From NCBI RefSeq assembly GCF_007970665.1, contig NZ_CP042430.1, positions 1,364,001 to 1,428,000 on the forward strand: 64,000 nt of DNA, written 5' to 3'. The position numbers and the translations under genes were made by a program. This document shows, in pieces, positions 35,124 through 43,489 of this stretch. This DNA comes from Baekduia soli (GTDB lineage: Bacteria; Actinomycetota; Thermoleophilia; Solirubrobacterales; Solirubrobacteraceae). Every line of letters begins with the position of its first letter. Positions within the stretch are counted from its first letter, which is position 1. A model generated the notes under the pieces. It ran no database searches, had not been told where the DNA came from, and saw only the letters and a list, made by a program, of their open reading frames with translations.

Positions 35124-36956
35124 CTACTCGCGGGAATCCAGCAGCCCCACGTCGATCGAGCGAGGCTCGATGGCCTCGGCGGCGCCCAAGGGTGCGCGCT
35201 CGGGAACGTCGAGCGTCGCCTCGTACCCGGGCGGACGCGGCCCGAAGTCGAACAGCGGCACGACGGCACGGGCTCGCGCGCTGCGCAGACGACGTGTCGC
35301 CTCGAGATCGTCGAGCACGACGCCGTAGTGGTCGAGCGCGGCCTCCTGGGAGACGAACCCCTTGGCCACGTCGTCGAGGACCCATTCCACAGGTCGCTGG
35401 AGGGGGTCGCCCCATCCGCCCGCGCCGGCGGTCTCGTAGATCAGGACGTCGCCCGGGCCGACCTCCACGAAGTCGACCTTGGCGGGCAGCGCCTCGCGCT
35501 CGCCGTCGGCCCGCACCAGCTCCTTGCGCGAGCGTCCGCCGTGCCGTCCGCCGCCGATGCCCCACGGGTGCGAGACGTGGCGATCGTCGAACATCGACAG
35601 CTCGCCGGGCTCCAGGAAGCGGACGATCTTGCGTACGCCGCAGCCGCCGCGGTGGTAGCCGGCGCCGCCTGAGTCGGGAACGATCCCCGACTCCTCCACG
35701 ATGACCGGGTAGTAGGTCTCCTGGTACTCGCCCGGCGTGTTCTCGAGTTGCGGGTACCAGCTGTGCGCATCGAGGCCGTCGCCGGCGGGACGGGCGGGGA
35801 TGCCGCCCATGAAGATCTCGAGCATCCCGAACGTCTCGCCGGCACGGGTCGTTCCCGAGTACAGGAGGTGCGGGCTCGACCCGTAGCCTGCGGCCGCCGC
35901 GGTCTCGGGCACGTGGCGGCCAAGGGCGCCGGCGATGACGTCGATCCAGCGCGACATGGTGCTGTGCCGGATTCCGAGCGGCGCCGGGTATCGCGGCCGG
36001 AGCAGGGTGCCGTCCTCGATCCGGATCTCGATCAGGTCGTAGAACCCCTCGTTGAACAGCACGTCGGGGTCGAAGACCATGATCAGGTAGACGCCGATCA
36101 CCATCTTCATCATGCCGTCGTGCAGGTAGAAGTTGATGGGTCCGGGCGCCTGTGGGGAGGTGCCGGCGAAGTCGAAGATCGCTCGGTCGTCCTCGCGCCA
36201 GACCGCGAGCTTGATGCGAAACGGCCCGTTCCCGCGGCCGTCGTCGTCGACGAAGTCCTCGAACGCCTGGGGTGATGTCGGCAGCTTGTCGACGATCAGC
36301 CGTTGGACGGCGGCACGCGTGCGCTCCAGCAGCAGGTCGCCCGCTTCGAGATACACGTCGCGACCGAACCGGTCGCACAGCTCGACGACGCGCCGCTCGC
36401 CCAAGGCGGTCGCCGTGCAGAGGGCCATCAGGTCTGCGACCGCTTCCTCCGGAGCCCGCGAGTTTCGCGCGAGCACCTTCACGAGCGACCGGTTGAGCAC
36501 GCCCGCCTCGTACAGCTTGACGGGGGGAAAGCGGATCCCTTCCTCGAAGATCGAGCGCGCGGACGTCGGCATCGAGCCGAAGACCGTCCCGCCCACGTCG
36601 AGCAGGTTTCCGAACTGCGCGGTGAAGCCGACGAGCTCGCCCTCGTGGAAGACCGGTCGGGTGACCAGGAGGTCAGGAACGTGCGAGATCGAACCGCCGC
36701 AGAGATACGGGTCGTTCTGGAGGATCACATCTCCGGGCGCCAGGTCCTCGTCGAGCTCGTCCAGGAACGAGGCGAGATGCGAGCCGAACTGCCCGACCAG
36801 CATCCTGCCGTCGCGGTCGGCCACCAGCGGGTAGGTGTCATGCGTCTCGCGGATCACCGGCGACAGCGACGTGCGGAACATGACCGCGTCCATCTCATGG
36901 CGGATCCCGCGCAGCGTGTTCTCGATGATCTCCAGGGTGACGGTGTCAACGCTCAT
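35124..36956 (-). CDS. hyuB: Hydantoinase B / oxoprolinase beta subunit
   Basis: 610 residues; ATG 36956 overlaps the hyuA stop (ATGA). HyuB landmarks: TLEIIENTLRGIRHEMDAVMFRTSLSPVIRE, VILQNDPYLCGGSISHVPD, NLLDVGGTVFGSMP, and the closing AGAGGWGDPLQRPVEWV. With HyuA it should open a cyclic imide or amide with ATP. The last 40 residues (LFDFGPRPPGYEATLDVPE) are a non-core tail. The gene converges on the MalT/BTAD regulator. Confidence 0.92.
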   Translation of the reverse strand: MSVDTVTLEIIENTLRGIRHEMDAVMFRTSLSPVIRETHDTYPLVADRDGRMLVGQFGSHLASFLDELDEDLAPGDVILQNDPYLCGGSISHVPDLLVTRPVFHEGELVGFTAQFGNLLDVGGTVFGSMPTSARSIFEEGIRFPPVKLYEAGVLNRSLVKVLARNSRAPEEAVADLMALCTATALGERRVVELCDRFGRDVYLEAGDLLLERTRAAVQRLIVDKLPTSPQAFEDFVDDDGRGNGPFRIKLAVWREDDRAIFDFAGTSPQAPGPINFYLHDGMMKMVIGVYLIMVFDPDVLFNEGFYDLIEIRIEDGTLLRPRYPAPLGIRHSTMSRWIDVIAGALGRHVPETAAAAGYGSSPHLLYSGTTRAGETFGMLEIFMGGIPARPAGDGLDAHSWYPQLENTPGEYQETYYPVIVEESGIVPDSGGAGYHRGGCGVRKIVRFLEPGELSMFDDRHVSHPWGIGGGRHGGRSRKELVRADGEREALPAKVDFVEVGPGDVLIYETAGAGGWGDPLQRPVEWVLDDVAKGFVSQEAALDHYGVVLDDLEATRRLRSARARAVVPLFDFGPRPPGYEATLDVPERAPLGAAEAIEPRSIDVGLLDSRE

Positions 36957-39052
36957 GGCAACCTCTCGATCAGCAGATTGGACAGCGCATCCACTCGCGC
37001 GCCGAACCCCGGATGCACGAGCGTGGTCGAGTCCTCCTGCTCGATCACCGCGGGCCCGGCCAGGTGGTGTCCCGGCTCGAGCTTCGTCCGGTCGTACCGG
37101 GGGGCGATCGTCCACGAGCGGTCCCAGTAGATCTGGTGGTCGCCGTCGGCTATCGCCTGAGCCGATCCCTCGCGGATGGAGGCGTCCGCGGGTCGCGTCG
37201 CGGGAACGGGCTTACGCCCGGCAGCCACGCACCGGACGACCACCACCTCGGGCTCGATCTCGAGCTCGAACTGGTACGTCTGCCGATGTTGGGCGACGAA
37301 GCGCCGGGCAATGGTGTCCAGCAGGTGAGGGTCGCCCGCCGGGTCGGCGTGGACGATGGGCAGCTCGTAACCCTGCCGGAAGTAGCGCATGCCGATCTGG
37401 AAGCCGAGGTCTCGGTCGGCGGCGTCGAAGCCGCGATCGGTGAGCCACGCGTTCGCCTCGGCGGCCAGCTCGCCTACGATGCCGCGCAACTCCGCCTCGT
37501 CAACGCGTGACAGCCGCCGCACGTAGCTGCGCGAGAACTCGCGTTGGACGTCGGCGACGAGGAACCCGTAGGTCGAGAACACGCCGGGCGCGGCCGGCAC
37601 CACCGCAACCGGGCTGCCGAGCAGCTCGAGCAGCGCGTTGGCGTGCAGCGGCCCCGCCCCGCCGAAGGCGAACAGCGCGAACCGGCGTGGATCGTGGCCT
37701 CGCTGGACGGACACGAGGCGCAGGCCGCCGAGCATCCGGTCGTTGATCACCTCGATGATGGAGCGCGCGGCCTGCTCGACCGACACGCCGAGCCGGTCGG
37801 CGACCCGGCCGACGGCCTGCCGGGCCAGGTCGTGGCGGATCTCCATCTGGCCCGCGAGCAGGCTCGGCAGGTAGCCGAGCACGACGTTCGCATCGGTCAC
37901 CGTGGGTTCGCCGCCACCGCGCCCATACGCCGCTGGGCCCGGGTTCGATCCGGCGCTCTCGGGCCCGACGCGCAGCGCGCCCGTGAGCGGCACGTGTGCG
38001 AGCGAACCGCCTCCGGCGCCGATGGCGACGACGTCCAGGGAGGGGACCCGCACCTTGTAGTACTCGGTCAGCGAGCTGCGTCGCGCCACCGCGGCGTGCC
38101 CCCCTCGGCTCAGGGCGACGTCGGTGCTCGTGCCGCCGACGTCGAAGCTCAGCACGTCGGGATGTCCGATGAGCCTGCCGATGTGCACGGCCGCGCGCAC
38201 GCCGCCGGCCGGTCCGGAGAACACCGTCTCGATAGGACGTTGAACCGCGTCCTCGCCGCTCATCACGCCGCCGTCTGAGCGGACGATGTTGAGGTTGGTG
38301 GTCGGGAACGACGCACGCAGCTCCTGCTCGAGCGACCGCACGTAACGGCGCATGGCCGGCTGCACGTAGGCGTTGGCGACGGCGACCAGAGTACGTTCGT
38401 ACTCGCGCATCTCCGGCAGGACGCTCGATGCCAGCGAGATGGGCAGGTCGGATGCCTCCGCCGCGGCCCACTCGCCGATCTGCTGCTCGACGTCGGGCCG
38501 CGCATAGCCGTGGACGATCGCGATCGTGATGGCCTCCACGCCGGCGTCCCTGAGCTCGCGAACCGCCGCACGAACCCCCCCTTCGTCGTGCGCGAAGAGC
38601 TCCGTGCCATCGGCGGTGATCCGCCCGCTCAGCTCGCGTACGTCCCGGGTGTCGGCCAGCGGCGCGGGCTTGTCCCACACCATCCACCCGCTGACCGGTC
38701 CGGGGGTCCATGAGCGAGCGATCTCCAGGACGTAGCGATAGCCACGGGTGGTCAGCAGCCCGACGCGCGCGCCGCGCCGCTCGACGACCGTGTTGGTCAC
38801 CACGGTCGTGCCGTTGAGGATCAACTCGACCGCCGCCGGGTCGACGGCCGCGCGCCGCGCCGCCTCTCGAACACCCGCGATTACCCCGATCGCAGGGTCG
38901 GCGGTGCTCAGCACCTTGGCCAGCGTCGGGGGCTCTCCGTCGACGGAGGCCAGCAGCACGTCGGTGAACGTTCCGCCCACGTCGACACCGACCAGGTATC
39001 TCCCTGGGGTCTCAGACGCTGGCGGGTCGTCCGCGCCGGCTTTGAACGACAA
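36953..39052 (-). CDS. hyuA: Hydantoinase A / oxoprolinase alpha subunit
   Basis: 699 residues from TTG 39052, which has GAGAGG 8 bases upstream; an ATG at 39184 lies upstream of the predicted transcription start and is rejected. Motifs: [70 protein letters not shown] and ESAGSNPGPAAYGRGG, all from the actin-like ATPase fold of HyuA. It overlaps hyuB and is controlled from a promoter next to two GntR-type operators. Substrate is unknown; it may be a second hydantoinase specificity for the same catabolic island. Confidence 0.9.
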   Translation of the reverse strand: MSFKAGADDPPASETPGRYLVGVDVGGTFTDVLLASVDGEPPTLAKVLSTADPAIGVIAGVREAARRAAVDPAAVELILNGTTVVTNTVVERRGARVGLLTTRGYRYVLEIARSWTPGPVSGWMVWDKPAPLADTRDVRELSGRITADGTELFAHDEGGVRAAVRELRDAGVEAITIAIVHGYARPDVEQQIGEWAAAEASDLPISLASSVLPEMREYERTLVAVANAYVQPAMRRYVRSLEQELRASFPTTNLNIVRSDGGVMSGEDAVQRPIETVFSGPAGGVRAAVHIGRLIGHPDVLSFDVGGTSTDVALSRGGHAAVARRSSLTEYYKVRVPSLDVVAIGAGGGSLAHVPLTGALRVGPESAGSNPGPAAYGRGGGEPTVTDANVVLGYLPSLLAGQMEIRHDLARQAVGRVADRLGVSVEQAARSIIEVINDRMLGGLRLVSVQRGHDPRRFALFAFGGAGPLHANALLELLGSPVAVVPAAPGVFSTYGFLVADVQREFSRSYVRRLSRVDEAELRGIVGELAAEANAWLTDRGFDAADRDLGFQIGMRYFRQGYELPIVHADPAGDPHLLDTIARRFVAQHRQTYQFELEIEPEVVVVRCVAAGRKPVPATRPADASIREGSAQAIADGDHQIYWDRSWTIAPRYDRTKLEPGHHLAGPAVIEQEDSTTLVHPGFGARVDALSNLLIERLP

Positions 39053-39112
39053 GGGGCTTGCCTCTCGACTCGGTGGGCGTGGCGGCCGGCGGAGGAGGCC
39101 CGGCTCGCGATC

Positions 39113-39142
39113 ACCGTAACGGCGCCGTGGGCTCCAGGTCAA
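39113..39142 (-). promoter_or_regulatory. hyuAB promoter
   Basis: -35 TTGACC (39142-39137), 18-base spacer, -10 TACGGT (39118-39113). The start point should be near 39106, giving a leader of about 54 bases before the TTG at 39052. Operator 1 overlaps the upstream edge of the -35. Confidence 0.6.
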
Positions 39143-39154
39143 TAGATCCGATCT
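39142..39154. promoter_or_regulatory. GntR operator 1 (ATAGATCCGATCT)
   Basis: Contains the 11-base palindrome AGATC-C-GATCT. Its 13-base sequence is the exact reverse complement of 39207-39219. It abuts the hyuA -35. Confidence 0.68.
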
Positions 39155-39206
39155 TTGACCGGATATGCGCAGATTGTCCGCCATTGCCGGGCATCGAGCG
39201 CCATCC

Positions 39207-39219
39207 AGATCGGATCTAT
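39207..39219. promoter_or_regulatory. GntR operator 2 (AGATCGGATCTAT)
   Basis: Inverted copy of operator 1, 65 bases away (six helical turns), 75 bases upstream of the GntR ATG. The spacing would allow looping between the two sites. Confidence 0.68.
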
Positions 39220-39293
39220 GCAGTGGGCCGAGCGTGTGCGCGACTCACGGATACACTCGCGCCGGTTCCCCATCGGCCGGCCCTGCACCACGG

Positions 39294-40037
39294 ATGACCC
39301 GGATCAAGAAGGCTCACCAGCACGTCTACGAGCAACTCCGCGGCCGGATCGCGAGCGGCGCGCTCCCCAACGGGGCTCGCCTTCCGAGTGAGGCCGAGCT
39401 GGCAGGGCAGTTCGGCGTCAGCCGGGGCACGATGCGCGAGGCGCTGCGCGCCCTCGAGATGCAGCACCTCGTGCACACCACGCGCGGGGTCGGGGGCGGC
39501 AACGTGGTGACGACACCGACGGTCGCGCAGGTGACAGGTGACATCGGCGCCAACATCATGATGTTGTGGGAGGCCGACGACCTCGCGCTCGAGGAGTTCC
39601 TGGAGGTACGCGGGCTCCTCGAGGTCTACGCGGCGCGCCAGAGCGCCAAGCGGCGAACGCCCGAGCAGCTTGATGCGATGCGACGCGCCCTGAGCGCAGA
39701 GCCGCCCAGCGACGGCACGGCAGAGCGGATATCGCTCAGTGCGGACTTCCACATGGCTGTTCTTGCCGGAGCGTGCAATTCGTTGCTGACCCTTCAGGCG
39801 GCGCCGATCTACATGGTGCTCAAGCAGCGAATGAGCCGTGAACCGCTGAACGATGCGTTCGGCTGCCAGCTCCACGACGAGCATCGAGACATCTACGACG
39901 CCATCAGAGATCAGGACTCCGCGCGCGCCGCCCGCCTCATGCGCGCCCACCTGAACTGGCAGGTCACCATCTACAGGCGCATCTGGAGCGATCCGCCCGC
40001 CGGCGCTTCGGGCGCGTCCGGTCCGCCGGCTCTCTAG
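39294..40037 (+). CDS. GntR/FadR-family regulator
   Basis: 247 residues from ATG 39294. The winged helix is clear: VYEQLRGRIASGALPNGARLPSEAELAGQFGVSRGTMREALRALEMQHLVHTTRGVGGGNVV. The C-terminal FCD effector domain carries EEFLEVRGLLEVYAARQSAKR, ADFHMAVLAGACN and HRDIYDAIRDQDSARAARLMRAHL, with the aspartate and histidines that bind a metal in this group. It diverges from hyuAB, with two matching palindromes between, so it likely represses hyuAB and itself until an acid intermediate binds. Confidence 0.92.
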   Translation: MTRIKKAHQHVYEQLRGRIASGALPNGARLPSEAELAGQFGVSRGTMREALRALEMQHLVHTTRGVGGGNVVTTPTVAQVTGDIGANIMMLWEADDLALEEFLEVRGLLEVYAARQSAKRRTPEQLDAMRRALSAEPPSDGTAERISLSADFHMAVLAGACNSLLTLQAAPIYMVLKQRMSREPLNDAFGCQLHDEHRDIYDAIRDQDSARAARLMRAHLNWQVTIYRRIWSDPPAGASGASGPPAL

Positions 40038-40079
40038 GCGCCGGATCGTCGGCGCCGGCGCCCCCGACCGTCGCCGCCA

Positions 40080-40298
40080 CGCGCGGACGTCGTCAACCAA
40101 CCACTGCTTCTCGTTCGTGAGGGTCTGCAGCGGCGCGCGAAGGATCCTCGACCGCCGCCAACAGCGCGATGCGTCCACCGACGACAACGCGGCGGATGAG
40201 CGAGAGGGCGCTCCGACCTGGCGAGGCCCGACCACGACGAGCACCCGCGTGTCGTCGAGGGCCTCGAGCGCCCTCGGACACATGTGGCGCTCGATCAC
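40080..40298 (-). pseudogene. Decayed AAA ATPase (DUF4143-type) 5' remnant
   Basis: From a GTG at 40298 the frame reads VIERHMCPRALEALDDTRV, then LVVVGPRQVG, the family's entry into Walker A, and then shifts: the next frame continues SALSLIRRVVVGGRIALLAAVEDP. The lysine codon region of the P-loop is lost in the shift. Further on, LTNEKQWLVDDVRAW appears in the first frame again. Nothing is left of the C-terminal two thirds. The rest of the gap between 40037 and 40442 holds no other recognisable gene. Confidence 0.5.
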
Positions 40299-40441
40299 AG
40301 TGATCCCAACCTCGCATCCTCGCCCGGCAGATCCGCAGAGTCGGTCGGCAGATCTTCCGAGTTCACCTCGGCCGATCCTCGGCGACGGCCGCCCGATACA
40401 TCGGGCGCTGAGCCGGCGCGCCGAGCAGCGCGGCCACGCGG

Positions 40442-41719
40442 CTACTTGAAGGGGACGGTGACCGGTCCGGACAGGCGCCGGTAGACGGCGAAGAAGTCGC
40501 GGTCGTCGGGCACCAGGTAGCGGTTGGCCGACTGCTGCGGCTGGGGCTCGACCAGTCTGGGGACGACGTCGTGTCCGTGGCTGTAGGTGATCAGCGTGTG
40601 CCACTCGGGGTTGATGTCGAACTGCATCGCGCGGACGGCGCCGATGTGGCGGAGGATCTTCGCCAGCGTGATCACCGTCTGGCCGTCGGCGGCGACGAAG
40701 AGCAGGTTGCCGCGGCGGTCGATGCCGACGCCGGTGCGCCAGACGCGGGTGGCGTGGCCAAGCGAGAACCCCCACTGCGGGCTGTCGGGGTTGCTGTTGA
40801 GCTCGGGGTTCAGGTGGCCGTTCCAGACGATCGGCCGCAGGCTCTGTCGCGACCACGCCACGTCGGTGCCGGCGTTCGGGCCTCCCCGCCACCTCACGAT
40901 GTCGATGCGCCCGTCGCGGTAGCCGACGAGCGTCGCGTTGCCGTCGGTCAGCGGCTCGTTGACCCGGCCGTTGTCGGTCGACCCGTTGTGGACGTCGGTG
41001 GCGATGAAGCCCGCGTTGAAGGTGGCGAGCAGGCGCCCGCGCTGGCTGCTGGGAACCATCATCGGCCCGCGCACCGCCGCGCGCGGGGGCTCGTAGCGGC
41101 CCGGGTAGTAGGCGATTGCCGTGCGCGCGTGGTCGAACCAGGCGACGTAGGCGACGACGCGCGGGTAGTCGACCTCCGGGCGGAAGGTCGTCAGGAGCAC
41201 GGGCGGGTGGCTGGCAACGGGTGGGCCGGCCGGATGCCAGACGCCCTCGCCCGGCAGCGGCTGCGCGAAGACGGGCCGGATGGGGCGTGGCCAAGCCGCG
41301 TGCCGGGAGGGGGCCCCAGCGGCGGGCGTGGGGCCGGCCGCGGGGCCGCCCAGCCCCACGAGCGGCAGCCGCTTGAGCTGCGGACCGCCCTTCCTCGGGG
41401 CGTGCGCGCCGTAGTAGGCCTGCTCGGTCACGTCCACGATTGCGTTGCCGAACGGCACGTCGGCTCGCACCCACTCGACGCTGCGCACGCCGAAGGCCAT
41501 GCTCGTCGGCCGCAACATCCACACCGCATAGGAGATGAGCGCAGGCCCGAGCAGGACGAGGACGACGGCCACGGCGGCGACGCGGCGCCGTCGGCCCCTC
41601 GCGGTGGCCCGGGCCGGCGGCTCGCTGCCGGCGGCGGACGCCGTCACGCCCGGTGCCTCGGGCGCTTCCGAAGGGCGGCTGACACCGCCGCCAGATCCCG
41701 ACCGCCGCAGAGGATTCAT
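40442..41719 (-). CDS. Phosphodiester glycosidase-family protein with N-terminal membrane anchor
   Basis: 425 residues. A basic, proline-rich start leads to a membrane helix (RVAAVAVVLVLLGPALISYAVWML, about residues 46-70), so most of the protein is extracytoplasmic. The second half matches the NAGPA/phosphodiester-glycosidase domain: LLATFNAGFIATDVHNGSTDNG, LTDGNATLVGYRDGRIDIV, RTGVGIDRRGNLLFVAADG, AKILRHIGAVRAMQFDINPEW. It probably processes a phosphorylated sugar or teichoic-type polymer at the cell surface. It is a lone gene beside the accessory region. Confidence 0.82.
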   Translation of the reverse strand: MNPLRRSGSGGGVSRPSEAPEAPGVTASAAGSEPPARATARGRRRRVAAVAVVLVLLGPALISYAVWMLRPTSMAFGVRSVEWVRADVPFGNAIVDVTEQAYYGAHAPRKGGPQLKRLPLVGLGGPAAGPTPAAGAPSRHAAWPRPIRPVFAQPLPGEGVWHPAGPPVASHPPVLLTTFRPEVDYPRVVAYVAWFDHARTAIAYYPGRYEPPRAAVRGPMMVPSSQRGRLLATFNAGFIATDVHNGSTDNGRVNEPLTDGNATLVGYRDGRIDIVRWRGGPNAGTDVAWSRQSLRPIVWNGHLNPELNSNPDSPQWGFSLGHATRVWRTGVGIDRRGNLLFVAADGQTVITLAKILRHIGAVRAMQFDINPEWHTLITYSHGHDVVPRLVEPQPQQSANRYLVPDDRDFFAVYRRLSGPVTVPFK

Positions 41720-42079
41720 CCGATAAGTCTCTACCTCGTGTCACCGGAACGCGCCAGAAGGTCGCGCGTACCGGGGCGGCCGGACGGCGTGCCTCGTTGC
41801 GCGGCCTACGCGGTCCGCGACGCCGAAGTCGAGGTTCGACACCGTGATCGACCGCGGTCGCCTGGCCAACCAGCGCATCACACCCACCACCGCCGTGACG
41901 ATCGCCGCCTGGCACGTATCCACCGGCGCCTGCAGCTCGGCCGCTGAGTCGAGCTGCCGACGCCGCGCGTCGACGGGCAGGTGGTGTTCAGCGCCCGCGC
42001 CGCGCAGCTGCGAGCCGGCCCGGAGTCACCGAGGGAGAGCATCGAGTTTCCGCGCCCGATGGACGCCGACATGTCGTGA

Positions 42080-42120
42080 GCGCCCGAGAGGATTCGGACC
42101 TCTGACCTTCGGTTCCGTAG
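42080..42120 (-). repeat. 3' half of a tRNA-Arg(ACG) gene, integration scar
   Basis: On the minus strand: anticodon loop CTACGGA (anticodon ACG), 3' anticodon strand ACCGA, variable loop AGGTC, T arm AGAGG-TCCGAAT-CCTCT and acceptor strand CGGGCGC. The 5' half (acceptor, D arm, 5' anticodon strand) is missing; the preceding bases GCGGGCAGCCC do not pair. The T loop has one change from TTCGAAT. Integrases that target tRNA genes leave exactly such 3' duplicates, so this probably marks one end of a genomic island. Not a working tRNA. Confidence 0.72.
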
Positions 42121-42195
42121 GGGCTGCCCGCTCGCTGAAAGACCTGACTTCACGCAAGTTAGCGCAAGTACGATCTGGCTGCAAAAAGTACTCAT

Positions 42196-42213
42196 TTGCG
42201 GGCTGTGGGACCT
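42196..42213. repeat. 18-base repeat, copy 2
   Basis: Identical to 21166-21183. Located between the tRNA scar and the fic promoter, in the low-GC stretch. Confidence 0.6.
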
Positions 42214-42367
42214 ATCGGGGACCCGCGGGATGAATGCACAAGAACACTAATCAATGACAGCGGCAGTGTGTGGTGGACACCGGGCGGGTTCGGTCGTCAC
42301 CTGCTTGACGATCTCCGCGATCTGGCCTCGGGTGCGGTGCCGCGCGGTCACGGACTCCGCGTCAGAC

Positions 42368-42397
42368 TTGGCGATTAGGCGAATACTCGACTAGTCT
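42368..42397 (+). promoter_or_regulatory. fic promoter, probably leaderless
   Basis: -35 TTGGCG (42368-42373), 18-base spacer, -10 TAGTCT (42392-42397), then 6 bases to the GTG at 42404. The -10 lies in the palindrome GACTAGTC. A stop codon in frame at 42392 rules out an earlier start. Confidence 0.5.
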
Positions 42398-42403
42398 GTT
42401 GGA

Positions 42404-43489
42404 GTGCTGTTTTCGACGCCGACACCAAGCAAGGCACTTGCTTCGCAGCTGCGCGAGCTCGATGGGCTGCGCGCTCGTCTCGGCGACGCGACCGGAGTCG
42501 CGGGTCCGTGGCTGGGTCAGCTGCGACGCCAGGTGCGAGCGAGCACGATGGAGAGCTCGGTCTCGATCGAGGGCTTTCACGTGCCCAGGGGCGACGGCCC
42601 GGGGATCGTGGCAGGCTCCGACGTCCCCGATCCGGCAGACACCGATCGCATGGCGCTGGCCAGCTACGCGCGTGCGATGGACCACGTCGGCACGCTGGCC
42701 ATCGACCCGCACTTCCGGTGGCTGGATCGCGTGATCCTCGACCTGCACTTCGATGCCTGCCTCTTCCAGCGCGACCGCTCGCCCGGGTTGTGGCGCACCG
42801 GGCCGATCTACGTCACGAGCCCAGGCGGCGGACCACCGGCCTACACCGGCCCGGACTTCGATGAGGTCCCTGGACTCATGGATGACGTCGTCGGCTGGCT
42901 TCAGGACGGCGACCTCGACAGCCACGTCGCGGTGCGTGGCGCGATGGCGCACCTGCACGTCGTCTCGGTCCATCCCTTCGCCGACGGCAACGGGCGCATC
43001 TCCCGCATCGTCCAATCGCTCGTGCTCGCGCGCGCCGGGCTGCTCGCGCCGGAGTTCAGCTCGATCGAGGAGCACCTCGGTCGTCATACCGGCGATTACT
43101 ACCGCGTCCTGCAGCAGGTCCAAGGCGGCAGCTACCAGCCCGACCGCGACGCCACGCCGTGGATCCGCTTCTGCATCACCGCCCACATCGAACAGGCGCG
43201 AGCACGTCTGGACCAGATCGCCGCCGCATCCGCGCGCTGGGCGGCGCTCGAAGAGCTCGTCGAATCCCGAGGCTGGCCGGACCGGCTCGTCATCGCCCTC
43301 GAGCAGAGCCTCTTCGACGGCGTCGAACGCAAGGCCTACGCCCTGGAAGCCGGTGTTTCCCTGGCCACCGCGACCACCGACCTCAGGCGACTCGTCGACG
43401 CCGCGCTCATCCATCAGCAAGGACGGACCCGCAGCACGCGCTACGTCGCCTCCCCTTCGCTGCGTGAGCACCTGCAATCCGGACGGTGA
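42404..43489 (+). CDS. Fic family protein (AMP-transferase type), N-terminally self-inhibited
   Basis: 361 residues from GTG 42404. The catalytic loop VSVHPFADGNGRISRIVQSL matches HPFxxGNGR completely, so the protein should transfer a nucleotide moiety (usually AMP) to a protein hydroxyl. ESSVSIEGFHV near residue 55 fits the inhibitory motif (S/T)xxxE(G/N), placed before the Fic fold as in class II proteins. The C-terminus (ALEAGVSLATATTDLRRLVDAALIHQQGRTRSTRYVAS) is a winged helix, possibly for DNA binding or autoregulation. It heads the accessory region after the tRNA scar. Target unknown. Confidence 0.9.
   Translation: MLFSTPTPSKALASQLRELDGLRARLGDATGVAGPWLGQLRRQVRASTMESSVSIEGFHVPRGDGPGIVAGSDVPDPADTDRMALASYARAMDHVGTLAIDPHFRWLDRVILDLHFDACLFQRDRSPGLWRTGPIYVTSPGGGPPAYTGPDFDEVPGLMDDVVGWLQDGDLDSHVAVRGAMAHLHVVSVHPFADGNGRISRIVQSLVLARAGLLAPEFSSIEEHLGRHTGDYYRVLQQVQGGSYQPDRDATPWIRFCITAHIEQARARLDQIAAASARWAALEELVESRGWPDRLVIALEQSLFDGVERKAYALEAGVSLATATTDLRRLVDAALIHQQGRTRSTRYVASPSLREHLQSGR

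Larger units (their letters stand above)
41720..42403. other. Gene-free junction with tRNA scar and repeat
   Basis: No convincing gene. From 41720 to 42060 I see only antisense-type frames. The stretch 42080-42120 is the 3' half of a tRNA-Arg; 42125-42260 has visibly lower GC (GACTTCACGCAAGTTAGCG; CTGGCTGCAAAAAGTACTCA), typical of imported DNA; 42196-42213 is copy 2 of the 18-base repeat; the fic promoter closes the region. No integrase gene remains. Confidence 0.6.

Noticed and set aside
39052-39184. hyuA start at the ATG at 39184
   Set aside because: It would put the operator and the -35/-10 inside the coding region; the TTG at 39052 has a ribosome site and gives the family's normal N-terminus.
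42080-42120. A functional tRNA gene
   Set aside because: The 5' half cannot pair with the acceptor and anticodon strands; only the 3' half is tRNA-like.
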